A DNA stretch of 64,000 nt from SM23-32 sp964434535. GTDB taxonomy: Bacteria; Planctomycetota; Brocadiia; SM23-32. Within the stretch, counting starts at the first letter, position 1; every line of letters begins with the position of its first letter. This document shows positions 41,598-51,292 of this stretch, piece after piece. The stretch covers positions 1-64,000 of the forward strand of contig CAYSWA010000003.1 in assembly GCA_964434535.1 (NCBI GenBank), written 5' to 3'. Made by a program: the position numbers and the translations under genes. The notes below the pieces were generated by a model that did no database searches, was not told the origin of the DNA, and worked only from the letters and a program-made list of their open reading frames with translations.

Positions 41598-41643
41598 CGT
41601 CCGTCTCTGCGTTCCTTGCGTGGGTCTGTGCTGGCGCGACGTC

Positions 41644-42066
41644 TCAGTGCCCCCCCTGCGGCTCTTCCTTCGCCGCCGGCTGCTCGGGCGGCCCGGAGGG
41701 GGCGCTGACGAACCGCATCCGCAGATCGGTCAGCAGGCGCTGGAGGTAGTCGGCCTCCTCGTCGGTGAGGTTGCCCTCCGTCTTGTCCTTGAGCATGGCC
41801 AGGGTGTCGATCAGCAGCGCGGCCTCGCCGGGGCGGCGTTCGCGCTTGCCCGTGCGGGGCTCCTCCAGCTCGCCCAGCGCCATCAGCGTCTGGGTATAGA
41901 GGCCGGCGACGAAGCCGGCGAAGGTGACCTCGGGCGGCGCCCCGGCGCCGTGGCCCGGCCCCGCCTCCTGCTCGCGGCGCAGCCGCTCCTTCTCCTCGGC
42001 GACCGCCTCCTTCCAGTCCTCGTCGGCCTGGGGCCTCGGCTCCCGGCCCGCATCTTCCTCTGCCAT
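41644..42066 (-). CDS. DUF1844 family protein
   Basis: A 140-residue protein. The first 60 residues are charged and low-complexity. The DUF1844 core then reads PPEVTFAGFVAGLYTQTLMA, LGELEEPRTGKRE, LLIDTLAMLKDKTEGNLTDE and ADYLQRLLTDLRMRFV. The family is small, helical and uncharacterised. A TATAAT box lies 55 bases upstream, and this is the first gene of a probable operon with the UVR-motif and 973-residue membrane genes. Confidence 0.85.
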   Translation of the reverse strand: MAEEDAGREPRPQADEDWKEAVAEEKERLRREQEAGPGHGAGAPPEVTFAGFVAGLYTQTLMALGELEEPRTGKRERRPGEAALLIDTLAMLKDKTEGNLTDEEADYLQRLLTDLRMRFVSAPSGPPEQPAAKEEPQGGH

Positions 42067-42120
42067 CTGACTCGTCGCCTCCGGCTACTCTGAGCGGGTT
42101 ACCTCACTGCTTCAGCGCCT

Positions 42121-42126
42121 ATTATA
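42121..42126 (-). promoter_or_regulatory. TATAAT box of the DUF1844 operon
   Basis: Minus strand TGCTATAAT, a TG-extended -10, matching the box at 37777-37782. No -35 at normal spacing. Confidence 0.5.
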
Positions 42127-42388
42127 GCAGAACGGTTCGCCGGGCCGATTTCAAGCCCCTGCGGCGGGCAGCAGGGCCACAAGATGCCATCCTGAGCCCC
42201 CCGCCGGCCTGTCCCGGACAGGCACGTCGGCGCAGAAAGATCCCTCGCGGTTGACAGCCGAGCCGCTCGGGATGACACGAGGGGGGCAGTCGTCCGCGGG
42301 CTGCCGCCCCGGCAAGTCCCGGGCGCCATGATCGTGCCGTCGGCCGACAGCCGAATGGCCCTGGGTGGTCGGGCCCGGCGGGGCGTCG

Positions 42389-42417
42389 TTGCATCGGGCG
42401 TGGCCGCGCGCTACAGT
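42389..42417 (+). promoter_or_regulatory. Promoter of argH
   Basis: TTGCAT (42389-42394), 17 bp, TACAGT (42412-42417). Leader about 37 nt. Confidence 0.55.
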
Positions 42418-42460
42418 AGGTCTGGACGCCAGATTGGCCACAATCCGAGGACCCACAGCC

Positions 42461-43837
<1,377 letters not shown>

Positions 43838-43899
43838 CGCCGCTCCCCCTGCGGCAGCCGTGGCGGCTGCAACGCCCGGGCGGACAAGCGGGCCGTGCC

Positions 43900-43928
43900 T
43901 TGAAACGCGCCTCGCCCCAGACCATAAT
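43900..43928 (+). promoter_or_regulatory. Promoter of the HEAT/TPR gene
   Basis: TTGAAA (43900-43905), 17 bp, CATAAT (43923-43928). Leader about 47 nt. Confidence 0.55.
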
Positions 43929-43981
43929 CATCGGCGAGCCGGGCGCCGCCCGTAGCCCGCCACCGCATGGAGCGATAGCAC

Positions 43982-44785
43982 ATGCCCGCCGAACGCATTG
44001 CGGCCCGGACCATCCTCTTCATCGTCGTGGTCTTCCTGGCGCTGGTCGTCGTGCACCTGCGCTGGGGCACCGACGTGGAGGAGGAAGCCGCCACCGAGGC
44101 CGCCCCGAGCGTCTCGAGCATCCAGGTCGCGGAGGACGGCAAGCTGGTGGACGTAATGTCCGCCGAATGGCCGAACGAAGGGCCTGAGTCGGCCGTGCGC
44201 TCGGCGCTGGAGGAGCTGAGCAGCGAGTCGGCCGAGAGCCGGCGGGCCGTCGCCATCCAGCTCTCCTTCCTGACCAACGACCCGGCCGCGCGCGAGCGCC
44301 TGCTGGCGCTGCCGGAGGAGCTGGCCGCGCAGGTGCGGGCGGCGCTGCTGGAGGGGCTGCACGACCCCGACCCGGTCGTGGCGGCCAACTGCGCCGAGGC
44401 GCTGATCGGATGGTGGCGCATCTCGCCGAGCGGCACGGCCACCCGCCACTTCCAGCGCGGGCTGGCGCAGTTCGAGGCCGGCCGGCTGGAGGCGGCCCTG
44501 GAGACCTTCGAGGGCGTGGAGGGCCTCGGCGGGGCGGTGCCGCCGGAGCTCTACCGGATGAAGGCGGAGGTCCACCTGGCGCGTGGCGAGCCGCAGAAGG
44601 CGCTGGACGAATGCCGCCGCGCGCTGCGCGCCGAGCCGAGGGAGTTCCCCGCGCTTTACGCCCGCGCCCGCGCGCAGGTCAAGCTCGGCCACGTCGGCGA
44701 GGCCGTCCGCTCGCTGGAGCAGGCCCTCGCCATCTACGGCTCGTATCAGGCCGCGCGCGAACTGCGCGAGGAGCTGGCGGGCTGA
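43982..44785 (+). CDS. Membrane-anchored HEAT/TPR-repeat protein
   Basis: A 267-residue protein. One N-terminal transmembrane helix (about 9-26) is followed by an acidic linker. HEAT-like helices come next (SAVRSALEELSSESAESRRA, AALLEGLHDPDPVVAANCAE), and from about 150 come TPR-like units (HFQRGLAQFEAGRLEAALET, KAEVHLARGEPQKALDECRR, ARAQVKLGHVGEAVRSLEQA). Such repeats mediate protein contacts; no enzyme domain is seen. It probably faces the periplasm. It converges on trpD with 14 bases between the stops. The function is unknown. Confidence 0.75.
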   Translation: MPAERIAARTILFIVVVFLALVVVHLRWGTDVEEEAATEAAPSVSSIQVAEDGKLVDVMSAEWPNEGPESAVRSALEELSSESAESRRAVAIQLSFLTNDPAARERLLALPEELAAQVRAALLEGLHDPDPVVAANCAEALIGWWRISPSGTATRHFQRGLAQFEAGRLEAALETFEGVEGLGGAVPPELYRMKAEVHLARGEPQKALDECRRALRAEPREFPALYARARAQVKLGHVGEAVRSLEQALAIYGSYQAARELREELAG

Positions 44786-44799
44786 GCCATCCGCATCCC

Positions 44800-45816
44800 T
44801 CAGGCGCCCTGCTGCGAGATGGCCACGAGGCGCTCAAGCGCCTCCTTCGCGCGCCCCGCGTCGATCGACTCGGCGGCCGCCTCGGCCCCCGCGCGCAGTG
44901 TCTCGGCGCGGCCCCCCACGTGGACGGCCGCCCCGGCGTTGAGGAGGACCATGTCGCGGCGCGGCCCCGTCGCGCCGTCCAGGACGGCGCGGATGGCGGC
45001 GGCGCTCTCCTCCAGGCTGCCGACCGAGAGGTCCTCCAGATCGGCCCGCTCCACGCCGAAGTCCTCCGGGGCGATCCGTTCCACCGTCACCTCGCCCTCG
45101 CGCACCCGGGCGGCGAGGGTCTCGGCGCAGAGGCTGATCTCGTCCATGCCGTCCAGGCTGTGCACGACCATGGCCCGCACGGCGCCGAGGTTGCCCAGCA
45201 CGCGGGCCAGCGGCTCGACGAGCGCCTCGCTGAAGACGCCCAGCACCTGGCGTCGCGCCCCGGCGGGGTTGGTCAGGGGCCCGAGCACGTTGAAGACGGT
45301 CCGGATGGCCAGCTCGCGCCGGGGGCCGATGGCGTGCTTCATGGCCGAGTGGAGCGCCGGGGCGAACAGGAAGCCGATGCCGGCCTCGCGGATGCTGCGT
45401 TCGACGACGGCCGGCTGGGCGGTCAGGTTCACCCCGAGCGCCTCCAGCACGTCGGCGCTGCCCCAGCGCCCGGAGGCGGCGCGGTTGCCGTGCTTGGCCA
45501 CCGGCACGCCCGCGCCCGCCGCCACCAGGGCGGCGGCGGTCGAGACGTTGAAAGTCACCTTGCCCGTGCCGCCCGTGCCGCAGGTGTCCACCACGTCCAG
45601 CTCGCCCACGTCGATGCGCGTGGCCGCCTCCCGCATGGCCAACGCGCAGCCGGTGATCTCCTCCACCGTCTCGCCCTTGACGCGCAGCGCCACCAGGAAA
45701 CCGGCGACCTGCGACGGCGTGGCCCCGCCGGACATGATGACAGACATGGCCTCGCGGGCCTCCTGCGCCGCGAGGTCGTCTCCTTCAACGAGCCTGGCGA
45801 TGTAGCTCTGGAGCAT
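44800..45816 (-). CDS. trpD: Anthranilate phosphoribosyltransferase
   Basis: Transfers phosphoribose from PRPP to anthranilate in tryptophan synthesis. In 338 residues: DTCGTGGTGKVTFNVST is the PRPP loop (family consensus GTGGDG; Thr replaces the usual Asp). KHGNRAASGRWGSADVLEAL is the second signature, followed by FLFAPALHSAMKH and TVFNVLGPLTNPA. The ATG at 45816 matches the family start; an upstream ATG would add 28 residues overlapping the promoter. Monocistronic. Confidence 0.95.
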   Translation of the reverse strand: MLQSYIARLVEGDDLAAQEAREAMSVIMSGGATPSQVAGFLVALRVKGETVEEITGCALAMREAATRIDVGELDVVDTCGTGGTGKVTFNVSTAAALVAAGAGVPVAKHGNRAASGRWGSADVLEALGVNLTAQPAVVERSIREAGIGFLFAPALHSAMKHAIGPRRELAIRTVFNVLGPLTNPAGARRQVLGVFSEALVEPLARVLGNLGAVRAMVVHSLDGMDEISLCAETLAARVREGEVTVERIAPEDFGVERADLEDLSVGSLEESAAAIRAVLDGATGPRRDMVLLNAGAAVHVGGRAETLRAGAEAAAESIDAGRAKEALERLVAISQQGA

Positions 45817-45861
45817 GGGAGCCGTCCTGAGCGTGAGATGGCGGAACGTGCGTCCGGCCGT

Positions 45862-45890
45862 ATTGTAGGGGCCGGGCCCGGCGCGGTCAA
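45862..45890 (-). promoter_or_regulatory. Promoter of trpD
   Basis: Minus strand: TTGACC (45890-45885), 17 bp, TACAAT (45867-45862). Leader about 40 nt. Confidence 0.65.
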
Positions 45891-45909
45891 TGCCTGCCAC
45901 GCCGAGCAG

Positions 45910-45932
45910 ACCACGACGACACGACGAGCACC
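45910..45932 (+). repeat. Short R4-like repeat
   Basis: ACCACGACGACACGACGAGC matches, on the same strand, the right arm of the 5966-6108 inverted repeat read on its minus strand. Confidence 0.55.
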
Positions 45933-46120
45933 AGTCCTTCGCTCGCTCTTGCCCTCGGCGGTTACGCCAGGGTCGAGCCGTTTGCGCTGATCGTAAGGTG
46001 GCGGGGGGCGCGGGGTTGGCGGGAGGGCAGAGAAGTAGTTACCCTACAAGCGGCCCGCCAGGGCCGCGCTGCCTGACCGCTCACCGTCACGCAGTCGGGG
46101 GAGGTCGGCGTGCGTGTAAC

Positions 46121-46149
46121 TTGACAAAAGATACCGTTTTAGTTACCTT
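46121..46149 (+). promoter_or_regulatory. Promoter of the met operon with possible operator
   Basis: Perfect TTGACA (46121-46126), 17 bp of AT-rich sequence, TACCTT (46144-46149). GTAAC just before the -35 and GTTAC at the -10 form an inverted repeat spanning the core promoter, a possible repressor site. Leader about 43 nt, too short for a known SAM riboswitch. Confidence 0.55.
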
Positions 46150-46198
46150 TCGGACGAAACGCAAGATATCTGCCGCTGCCTCGGGGAGGAAGCCGACC

Positions 46199-47491
46199 AT
46201 GACCGACGAAGGGAAGAAGCTGCGGTTCGACACCGTCGCCCTGCACGGCGGGCACACGCCCGACGCCTGCACGCACGCCCGCGCCGTGCCGATCTACCAG
46301 ACCACCTCCTACCAGTTCGAGGACACCGAGCACGCCGCCCGCCTGTTCGCCCTGGAGGAGCCGGGCTACATCTACACGCGCATCATGAACCCGACCACCG
46401 AGGTGCTCGAGACCCGCCTGGCGATGCTCGCGGGCGGCGTCGGCGGCCTGGCCTTCGCCAGCGGCATGGCCGCCACCAGCGCCGGCTGCCTGACCATCCT
46501 CGGCGAGGGCGACCACGTCGTCTCCTCCAGCGGACTCTACGGGGGCACCTACACGCTGTTCAGCCAGACCTTCCCCCGCCGGCTCGGCATCGAGGTCACC
46601 TTCACCGACAGCGACGATCCGGGCGAGTTCGAGGCGGCCCTCACCGACCGCACGAAGCTGATCTTCCTGGAGACGATCGGCAACCCGCGCCTCACCGTGC
46701 CGCACTTCGCGGCCATCTGCGAGGTCGCCCACGCCCGCGGCATCCCCGTGATGGTGGACAACACGACCGCCACGCCCTACCTGTGCCGTCCGATCGAGCA
46801 CGGGGCCGACATCGTCGTGCACAGCCTGACCAAGTGGCTCGGCGGGCACGGCAACAGCATCGGCGGCGTGCTGATCGACGGGGGGCGGTTCGACTGGGTC
46901 GCCAGCGGCCGCTTCGCCGAGATGAACGAGCCGGACCCGAGCTACCACGGCATCCGGTACGTGGAGCAGTTCGGCGAGGCGGCCTACATCGTGAAGGCGC
47001 GGGTGCAGATCCTGCGCGACCTGGGCGGCTGCATCAGCCCGTTCAACGCGTTCCTGGTCCTGCAGGGCGTCGAGACGCTGCCGGTGCGCATGGCGCGCCA
47101 CTGCGAGAACGCGCAGCGGGTGGCGGAGTTCCTGGCCGGCCACGCGAAGGTGAGCTGGGTCACCTACCCGGGCCTGGCGGACCATCCCACGCACGAGCTG
47201 GCCCGCCGGTACCTGTCCGGGGGCTTCGGCAGCCTGATCGGCTTCGGCATCGAGGGCGGCCTGGAGGCGGGCAAGCGGTTCATCAACGCGCTGGAGCTGG
47301 TCAGCCACCTGGCCAACATCGGCGACGCCCGCACGCTGGCCATCCACCCCGCCAGCACCACGCACCAGCAGCTCGCCGAAGAGGAGCAGCTCCAGAGCGG
47401 CGTCACGCCGGACTTCGTGCGCCTCTCGATCGGCATCGAAGACGCCCGCGACATCGTCGAGGACCTGGACCGGGCGCTGGCGAAGGCTTGA
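46199..47491 (+). CDS. metY: O-acetylhomoserine sulfhydrylase
   Basis: Makes homocysteine directly from O-acetylhomoserine and sulfide, a PLP enzyme of the gamma family. The 430 residues fit MetY. ALHGGHTPDACTHARAVPIY, TRIMNPTTEVLE and SGMAATSAG precede the PLP lysine K212 in VHSLTKWLGGHG. The long loop after it (DGGRFDWVASGRF) is typical of the OAH branch rather than MetB. The GGGGAGGA site is 10 bases upstream of the ATG. First gene of metY-metX-metB-like-metW; MetX next door makes its substrate. Confidence 0.95.
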   Translation: MTDEGKKLRFDTVALHGGHTPDACTHARAVPIYQTTSYQFEDTEHAARLFALEEPGYIYTRIMNPTTEVLETRLAMLAGGVGGLAFASGMAATSAGCLTILGEGDHVVSSSGLYGGTYTLFSQTFPRRLGIEVTFTDSDDPGEFEAALTDRTKLIFLETIGNPRLTVPHFAAICEVAHARGIPVMVDNTTATPYLCRPIEHGADIVVHSLTKWLGGHGNSIGGVLIDGGRFDWVASGRFAEMNEPDPSYHGIRYVEQFGEAAYIVKARVQILRDLGGCISPFNAFLVLQGVETLPVRMARHCENAQRVAEFLAGHAKVSWVTYPGLADHPTHELARRYLSGGFGSLIGFGIEGGLEAGKRFINALELVSHLANIGDARTLAIHPASTTHQQLAEEEQLQSGVTPDFVRLSIGIEDARDIVEDLDRALAKA

Positions 47492-47586
47492 GATTGCGGC
47501 GGGCGTGATGTAGCATTGTGGCTTGCGGGCGGCGCCGTGGCCGCCGCCGCACCTCATCCCTTCCCCAGGGCGATCCGGGCGAGCAC

Positions 47587-48771
47587 ATGCCGGCTGAGCA
47601 CTCCGCAGGCGTCGTCCAGACCAGGACCTGGCGGTTCGCCGAGCCGCCGGGCGAGCTGGCCCTGCGCAGCGGGGTGAAGCTCGGCCCGATCGAGGTGGCC
47701 TACGAGACCTACGGCGAGCTGAGCCCGCAGCGGGACAACGCCATCTACATCTGCCACGCCCTGAGCGGCGACGCCCACGTGGCCGGCGTCCACTGCCCGG
47801 ACGATGCGAAGCCCGGCTGGTGGGACACGATGGTCGGCCCGGGGAAGGGGATCGACACCGAGCGCTACTTCGTGGTCTGCGCCAACTGCATCGGCGGCTG
47901 CAAGGGCAGCACCGGCCCCTCGTCGATCAACCCGCGCACGGGCGAGCCCTACGGGCTCGACTTCCCCATGGTGACGATCAGCGACATGGTGAAGGTCCAG
48001 CACGCCCTGCTGACGGAGCACCTGGGGGTGGAGCGGGTGCTCGCGGTGGTCGGCGGCTCGATGGGGGGGATGCAGGTGCTCCAGTGGGCGATCGACTACC
48101 CGGAGATGGTCGCCTCGGCCATCCCCATCGCCAGCGCCAGCCGGCTGGAGGCGCAGAGCATCGCCTTCGACGAGGTGGGCCGGCAGGCCATCTACAGCGA
48201 CCCGAACTGGCGGGAGGGCAGCTACTACGGCGGCGCGCCGCCGAACCGCGGCCTCGCCGTGGCGCGGATGATCGGCCACATCACCTACCTGAGCAGCCAC
48301 TCGATGCGCGACAAGTTCGGGCGCGGCCTCCAGGACCGCGACGAGGTCGGCTACGACTTCGGCCCGGCCGACTTCCAGGTCGAGAGCTACCTGCGCTACA
48401 AGGGCGACAGCTTCGTGGAGCGCTTCGACGCCAACTCCTACCTCTACATCACCAAGGCGATGGACTACTTCGACCTGGCGGCCGACCACGGCTCGCTCAT
48501 CGAGGCGTTCCGCGGCGTCAAGAGCCGCTTCCTGGTCATCTCCTACAGCGGGGACTGGCTCTTCCCCACCGAGCAGTCCAAGGAGATCGTGCGCGCCCTC
48601 CAGGCCAACGGCGTGGTCACCACGTTCCTGGAGCTTCAGAGCGAATACGGGCACGACGCCTTCCTGCTGGAGGACGAGCAGCTCAGCCAGATCCTGGCCG
48701 GCTTCCTGCGCAACGCCCTCGCCGAGGAGCGGCGCCGCGCCGCCCCCGACCCAATCGGCGCGCGCCCTTAA
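47587..48771 (+). CDS. metX: Homoserine O-acetyltransferase
   Basis: Acetylates homoserine with acetyl-CoA, opening methionine synthesis. The 394-residue alpha/beta hydrolase has the nucleophile elbow VVGGSMGGMQVLQW, SGDWLFP with the catalytic Asp and YGHDAFLLE with the catalytic His. HALSGDAHVAG and NCIGGCKGSTGPSSINP are further marks. The ATG at 47587 precedes family homology; upstream in-frame sequence is basic and unrelated. In some bacteria MetX works with MetW, encoded two genes downstream. Confidence 0.96.
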   Translation: MPAEHSAGVVQTRTWRFAEPPGELALRSGVKLGPIEVAYETYGELSPQRDNAIYICHALSGDAHVAGVHCPDDAKPGWWDTMVGPGKGIDTERYFVVCANCIGGCKGSTGPSSINPRTGEPYGLDFPMVTISDMVKVQHALLTEHLGVERVLAVVGGSMGGMQVLQWAIDYPEMVASAIPIASASRLEAQSIAFDEVGRQAIYSDPNWREGSYYGGAPPNRGLAVARMIGHITYLSSHSMRDKFGRGLQDRDEVGYDFGPADFQVESYLRYKGDSFVERFDANSYLYITKAMDYFDLAADHGSLIEAFRGVKSRFLVISYSGDWLFPTEQSKEIVRALQANGVVTTFLELQSEYGHDAFLLEDEQLSQILAGFLRNALAEERRRAAPDPIGARP

Positions 48772-48796
48772 AGACCCCTTGCCCCCGGGGAGAGGC

Positions 48797-49942
48797 ATGA
48801 ACGACACCGACCCGCTGACGCCCTACGGCAACCGGCCGATGGTCACGCCCATCGTGGCCGCCGTCAACTACGAGTACCTCTCCTTCGAGGTGCTGCGCCA
48901 GATCACCGACGGTGAGATCGACGGCTACACCTACCATCGCGACGACAACCCCACCGTGCGCGCCGTCGAGAAGCAGGTCGCCGCCCTGGAGGGCGCCGTC
49001 GATTGCGTCATCGCCACCACCGGGATGGCCGCCATTACCATGATCTTCCTCACCTACCTGAACAAGGGCGACCATCTGATCACCTTCCACGACGTCTACG
49101 GGGCCAACTATAAGGTCTCGCTCATCCTGGAGCGCTTCGGCGTCGAGGTCACCTGGCTCGACGCCGACCGGGGCGACCTGGTGGCCGAGGCCGTGCGCGA
49201 CAACACGGCGATGATCTTCTGCGAGACCCCGAGCAACCCGCTGTGCAAGACCGTCGAGATCGCCATGCTCCGCCGCGAGGCCGACCGCGCCGGGGCCCGC
49301 CTGGTGGTGGACAACACCTTCGCCACACCCTATCACCAGCTCCCGCTGACGCTCGGGGCCGACCTGGTCGTCCACAGCGCCACCAAGGCCCTCGGCGGGC
49401 ACAACGACCTGATGGCCGGGGCCATCGCCTGCTCCACGCGCGAGTACTACGACGAGCTCTGGTTCACCCGCCAGGCCATCGGCACCACGCTGGACCCCTA
49501 CTCGGCCGCCCGCCTGGAGAGGGGGCTGAAGACCTTTGCCCTGCGCGCCGAGAAGATGGCGGCGAACGCGCAGGCGATGGCCGAGTTCCTGGAAGCCCAC
49601 CCCCGCGTGCCGCGCGTGCGCTACCCGGGGCTGCCCTCCGACCCGGGCCACGAGGCCGCCGCGCGGCAGATGAAGGACGGGTTCGGCGGCATGCTCGCCT
49701 TCGACGTGGGCCAGACGGAGGAGGACGCCAGGCGCTTCGTCGAAAGGCTCAAGGTCATGTATCACGCCGTCAGCCTGGGGGCGACGGAGACGCTGGTCTG
49801 CGTGCCCTACCTGAGCACCATGCTGTACCTGCCGCAGCAGCGGCGGACCACCTTCGGCGTGCGGCGCAACACGGTGCGCCTCTCGGCGGGAATCGAACCG
49901 ATCGGGGACCTGATCGCCGACCTCGAGCAGGCCCTCGCCTGA
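48797..49942 (+). CDS. Trans-sulfuration PLP enzyme (cystathionine gamma-synthase/lyase family)
   Basis: A 381-residue gamma-family PLP enzyme, paralogous to metY. RDDNPTVRAVEKQVAALEG, TTGMAAITMIFL, VDNTFATPYHQLPL and the PLP lysine K197 in VHSATKALGGHND are clear. Sequence alone does not settle whether it is a cystathionine gamma-synthase, beta-lyase or gamma-lyase. Its place between metX and metW favours a methionine role alongside direct sulfhydrylation. The ATG has GGGGAGAGG immediately upstream. Confidence 0.88.
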   Translation: MNDTDPLTPYGNRPMVTPIVAAVNYEYLSFEVLRQITDGEIDGYTYHRDDNPTVRAVEKQVAALEGAVDCVIATTGMAAITMIFLTYLNKGDHLITFHDVYGANYKVSLILERFGVEVTWLDADRGDLVAEAVRDNTAMIFCETPSNPLCKTVEIAMLRREADRAGARLVVDNTFATPYHQLPLTLGADLVVHSATKALGGHNDLMAGAIACSTREYYDELWFTRQAIGTTLDPYSAARLERGLKTFALRAEKMAANAQAMAEFLEAHPRVPRVRYPGLPSDPGHEAAARQMKDGFGGMLAFDVGQTEEDARRFVERLKVMYHAVSLGATETLVCVPYLSTMLYLPQQRRTTFGVRRNTVRLSAGIEPIGDLIADLEQALA

Positions 49943-49975
49943 ACGGGGCGGGCCACTCAAAGCGGGATCGCTGCC

Positions 49976-50578
49976 ATGCCGGCGCGGCTCGACTACCGGA
50001 TGATCGAGGACCACGTGGAGCCCGGGGCCGAGGTGCTGGACCTGGGCTGCGGCGACGGTGAGCTCCTGCACGAGCTGATCGCGCAGAAGGGCTGCCGGGG
50101 CTGCGGGGTCGACGTGGACCTGGCCGCTGTGCAGAGGTGCATCGCCCGGGGCGTGCCGGTCTACCACGGCGACATGCAGGAGGGGCTCGCCATGTTCGCC
50201 GACGGGCGGTTCGACTGCGTGATACTGAGCCAGACTCTCCAGCAGACGGTCTCGCCGGCCCGCGTGATCCGCGAGATGCTGCGGGTGGGCCGGCGGGCGG
50301 TGATCAGCTTCCCCAACTTCGGGCACTGGCGCGTGCGGCTCCAGCTCTTGCTGAAGGGCCGCATGCCCGTCACACGGGTGCTGCCCTACAAGTGGTACGA
50401 CACGCCCAACATCCACCTGCTCACCGTCAAGGACTTCCTCAGGCTCTGCGAGGAGCTGGGGCTGCGGATCGTCGACAGGATCTACCTGACCCCGGGCGAC
50501 CGCCGCGTGCCGGCGCCGCTGGCCAACATGCTGGCCGGCGTCGCCATCTTCGTCGTCGAATCGCGCAGCAGCGCCTGA
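49976..50578 (+). CDS. metW: Methionine biosynthesis protein MetW
   Basis: A 200-residue class I methyltransferase-fold protein. EVLDLGCGDGELLHEL is the SAM motif, FDCVILSQTLQQTVSPARVI and FPNFGHWRVRLQLLLKGRMP are diagnostic MetW stretches, and YDTPNIHLLTVKDF follows. MetW is needed together with MetX for homoserine acetylation in some Proteobacteria; its own chemistry is not established. It is 33 bases after the PLP enzyme gene and 18 before nth. Confidence 0.94.
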   Translation: MPARLDYRMIEDHVEPGAEVLDLGCGDGELLHELIAQKGCRGCGVDVDLAAVQRCIARGVPVYHGDMQEGLAMFADGRFDCVILSQTLQQTVSPARVIREMLRVGRRAVISFPNFGHWRVRLQLLLKGRMPVTRVLPYKWYDTPNIHLLTVKDFLRLCEELGLRIVDRIYLTPGDRRVPAPLANMLAGVAIFVVESRSSA

Positions 50579-50596
50579 CCCCGCAGGAGGGGGCAG

Positions 50597-51268
50597 ATGG
50601 CCGCCGAGAAGAAGCCGCCCCGTGGCAAGATGGCGCGCAAGCGCGCGTGCGAGATACTCGACCGCCTCGAACAGGAGCACCCCGACGCGCGCGTCTACCT
50701 CGACTACGAGACGCCGCTCCAGTTGCTCCTCGCTACCATCCTCGCCGCCCAGTGCACCGACGAGAAGGTCAACGAGATCACCCCCCGGCTCTTCGAGCGT
50801 TACCCGACGGCCGAAGAGCTGGCCAAAGCCGACCGGGAGGGGCTGGAGGCGCTGTTGCGGCCGACCGGTTTCTTCCGCCAGAAGGCCCGGAGCGTGCAGG
50901 AGGCCTGCCGCGTCATCGCCGAGGAGCACGGCGGCGAGGTGCCCGCCGACCGCGAGGCGCTCACCGCCATATCCGGCGTCGGCCGCAAGACCGCCAACAT
51001 CGTGCTGATCGAAGCCTTCGGCCAGGATGCCATCGCCGTCGACACGCACGTCAAGCGCCTCGCCACGCGGCTGGGCATGACCGCCTCGAAGACGGTGGAC
51101 GCGATGGAGAAGGACCTCTGCGCCCTGATCCCCGAGGAGCGCTGGGGCCGGGCGACGCTCCTGCTCGGCACGCACGGGCGGCGCGTCTGCGCGGCGAAGA
51201 AGCCCGACCACGAGGGCTGCGCCCTCAACGAGCTCTGCGCGTTCTACCGCGACATGCAGTCCCGCTAA
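50597..51268 (+). CDS. nth: Endonuclease III (Nth)
   Basis: Bifunctional DNA glycosylase/AP lyase for oxidised pyrimidines. The 223 residues include LLLATILAAQCTDEKVN, the helix-hairpin-helix LTAISGVGRKTANIV with catalytic K131, and D149 in AVDTHVKRL. The C-terminal cluster should be C-x6-C-x2-C-x5-C but reads C198, H205, C208, C214: the second ligand is His. The cluster may still form with a His ligand, or be lost or altered. AGGAGGGGG provides the ribosome-binding site. Carried along in the met operon. Confidence 0.94.
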   Translation: MAAEKKPPRGKMARKRACEILDRLEQEHPDARVYLDYETPLQLLLATILAAQCTDEKVNEITPRLFERYPTAEELAKADREGLEALLRPTGFFRQKARSVQEACRVIAEEHGGEVPADREALTAISGVGRKTANIVLIEAFGQDAIAVDTHVKRLATRLGMTASKTVDAMEKDLCALIPEERWGRATLLLGTHGRRVCAAKKPDHEGCALNELCAFYRDMQSR

Positions 51269-51292
51269 GCCGGCCCGAGCCGAGCCGCCGCC

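Larger units (their letters stand above)
42067..42460. other. 394-bp intergenic region
   Basis: Divergent control region between DUF1844 and argH. It holds a minus-strand TATAAT (42121-42126), a GTCATCCTGAG-like repeat with inverted ends (about 42186-42282; CATCCTGAGCC at the left, CTCGGGATGAC at the right) and the argH promoter. No gene is supported. Confidence 0.65.
45817..46198. other. 382-bp divergent region between trpD and metY
   Basis: Holds the trpD promoter, a short CACGACG repeat (45910-45932), a perfect 7-bp hairpin (GCGGCCC with GGGCCGC, 46050-46067) and an AT-rich metY promoter. TAGTTACC occurs twice (about 46036 and 46140). No riboswitch family was recognised. Confidence 0.6.

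Noticed and set aside
42186..42282. A promoter at GGTTGACAG (about 42250)
   Set aside because: It lies inside a dispersed repeat, has no -10 at a suitable distance, and the argH promoter is clear further downstream.
46050..46198. SAM or SAH riboswitch upstream of metY
   Set aside because: The hairpin at 46050 lies upstream of the likely promoter, the leader is about 43 nt, and no conserved riboswitch core was recognised.
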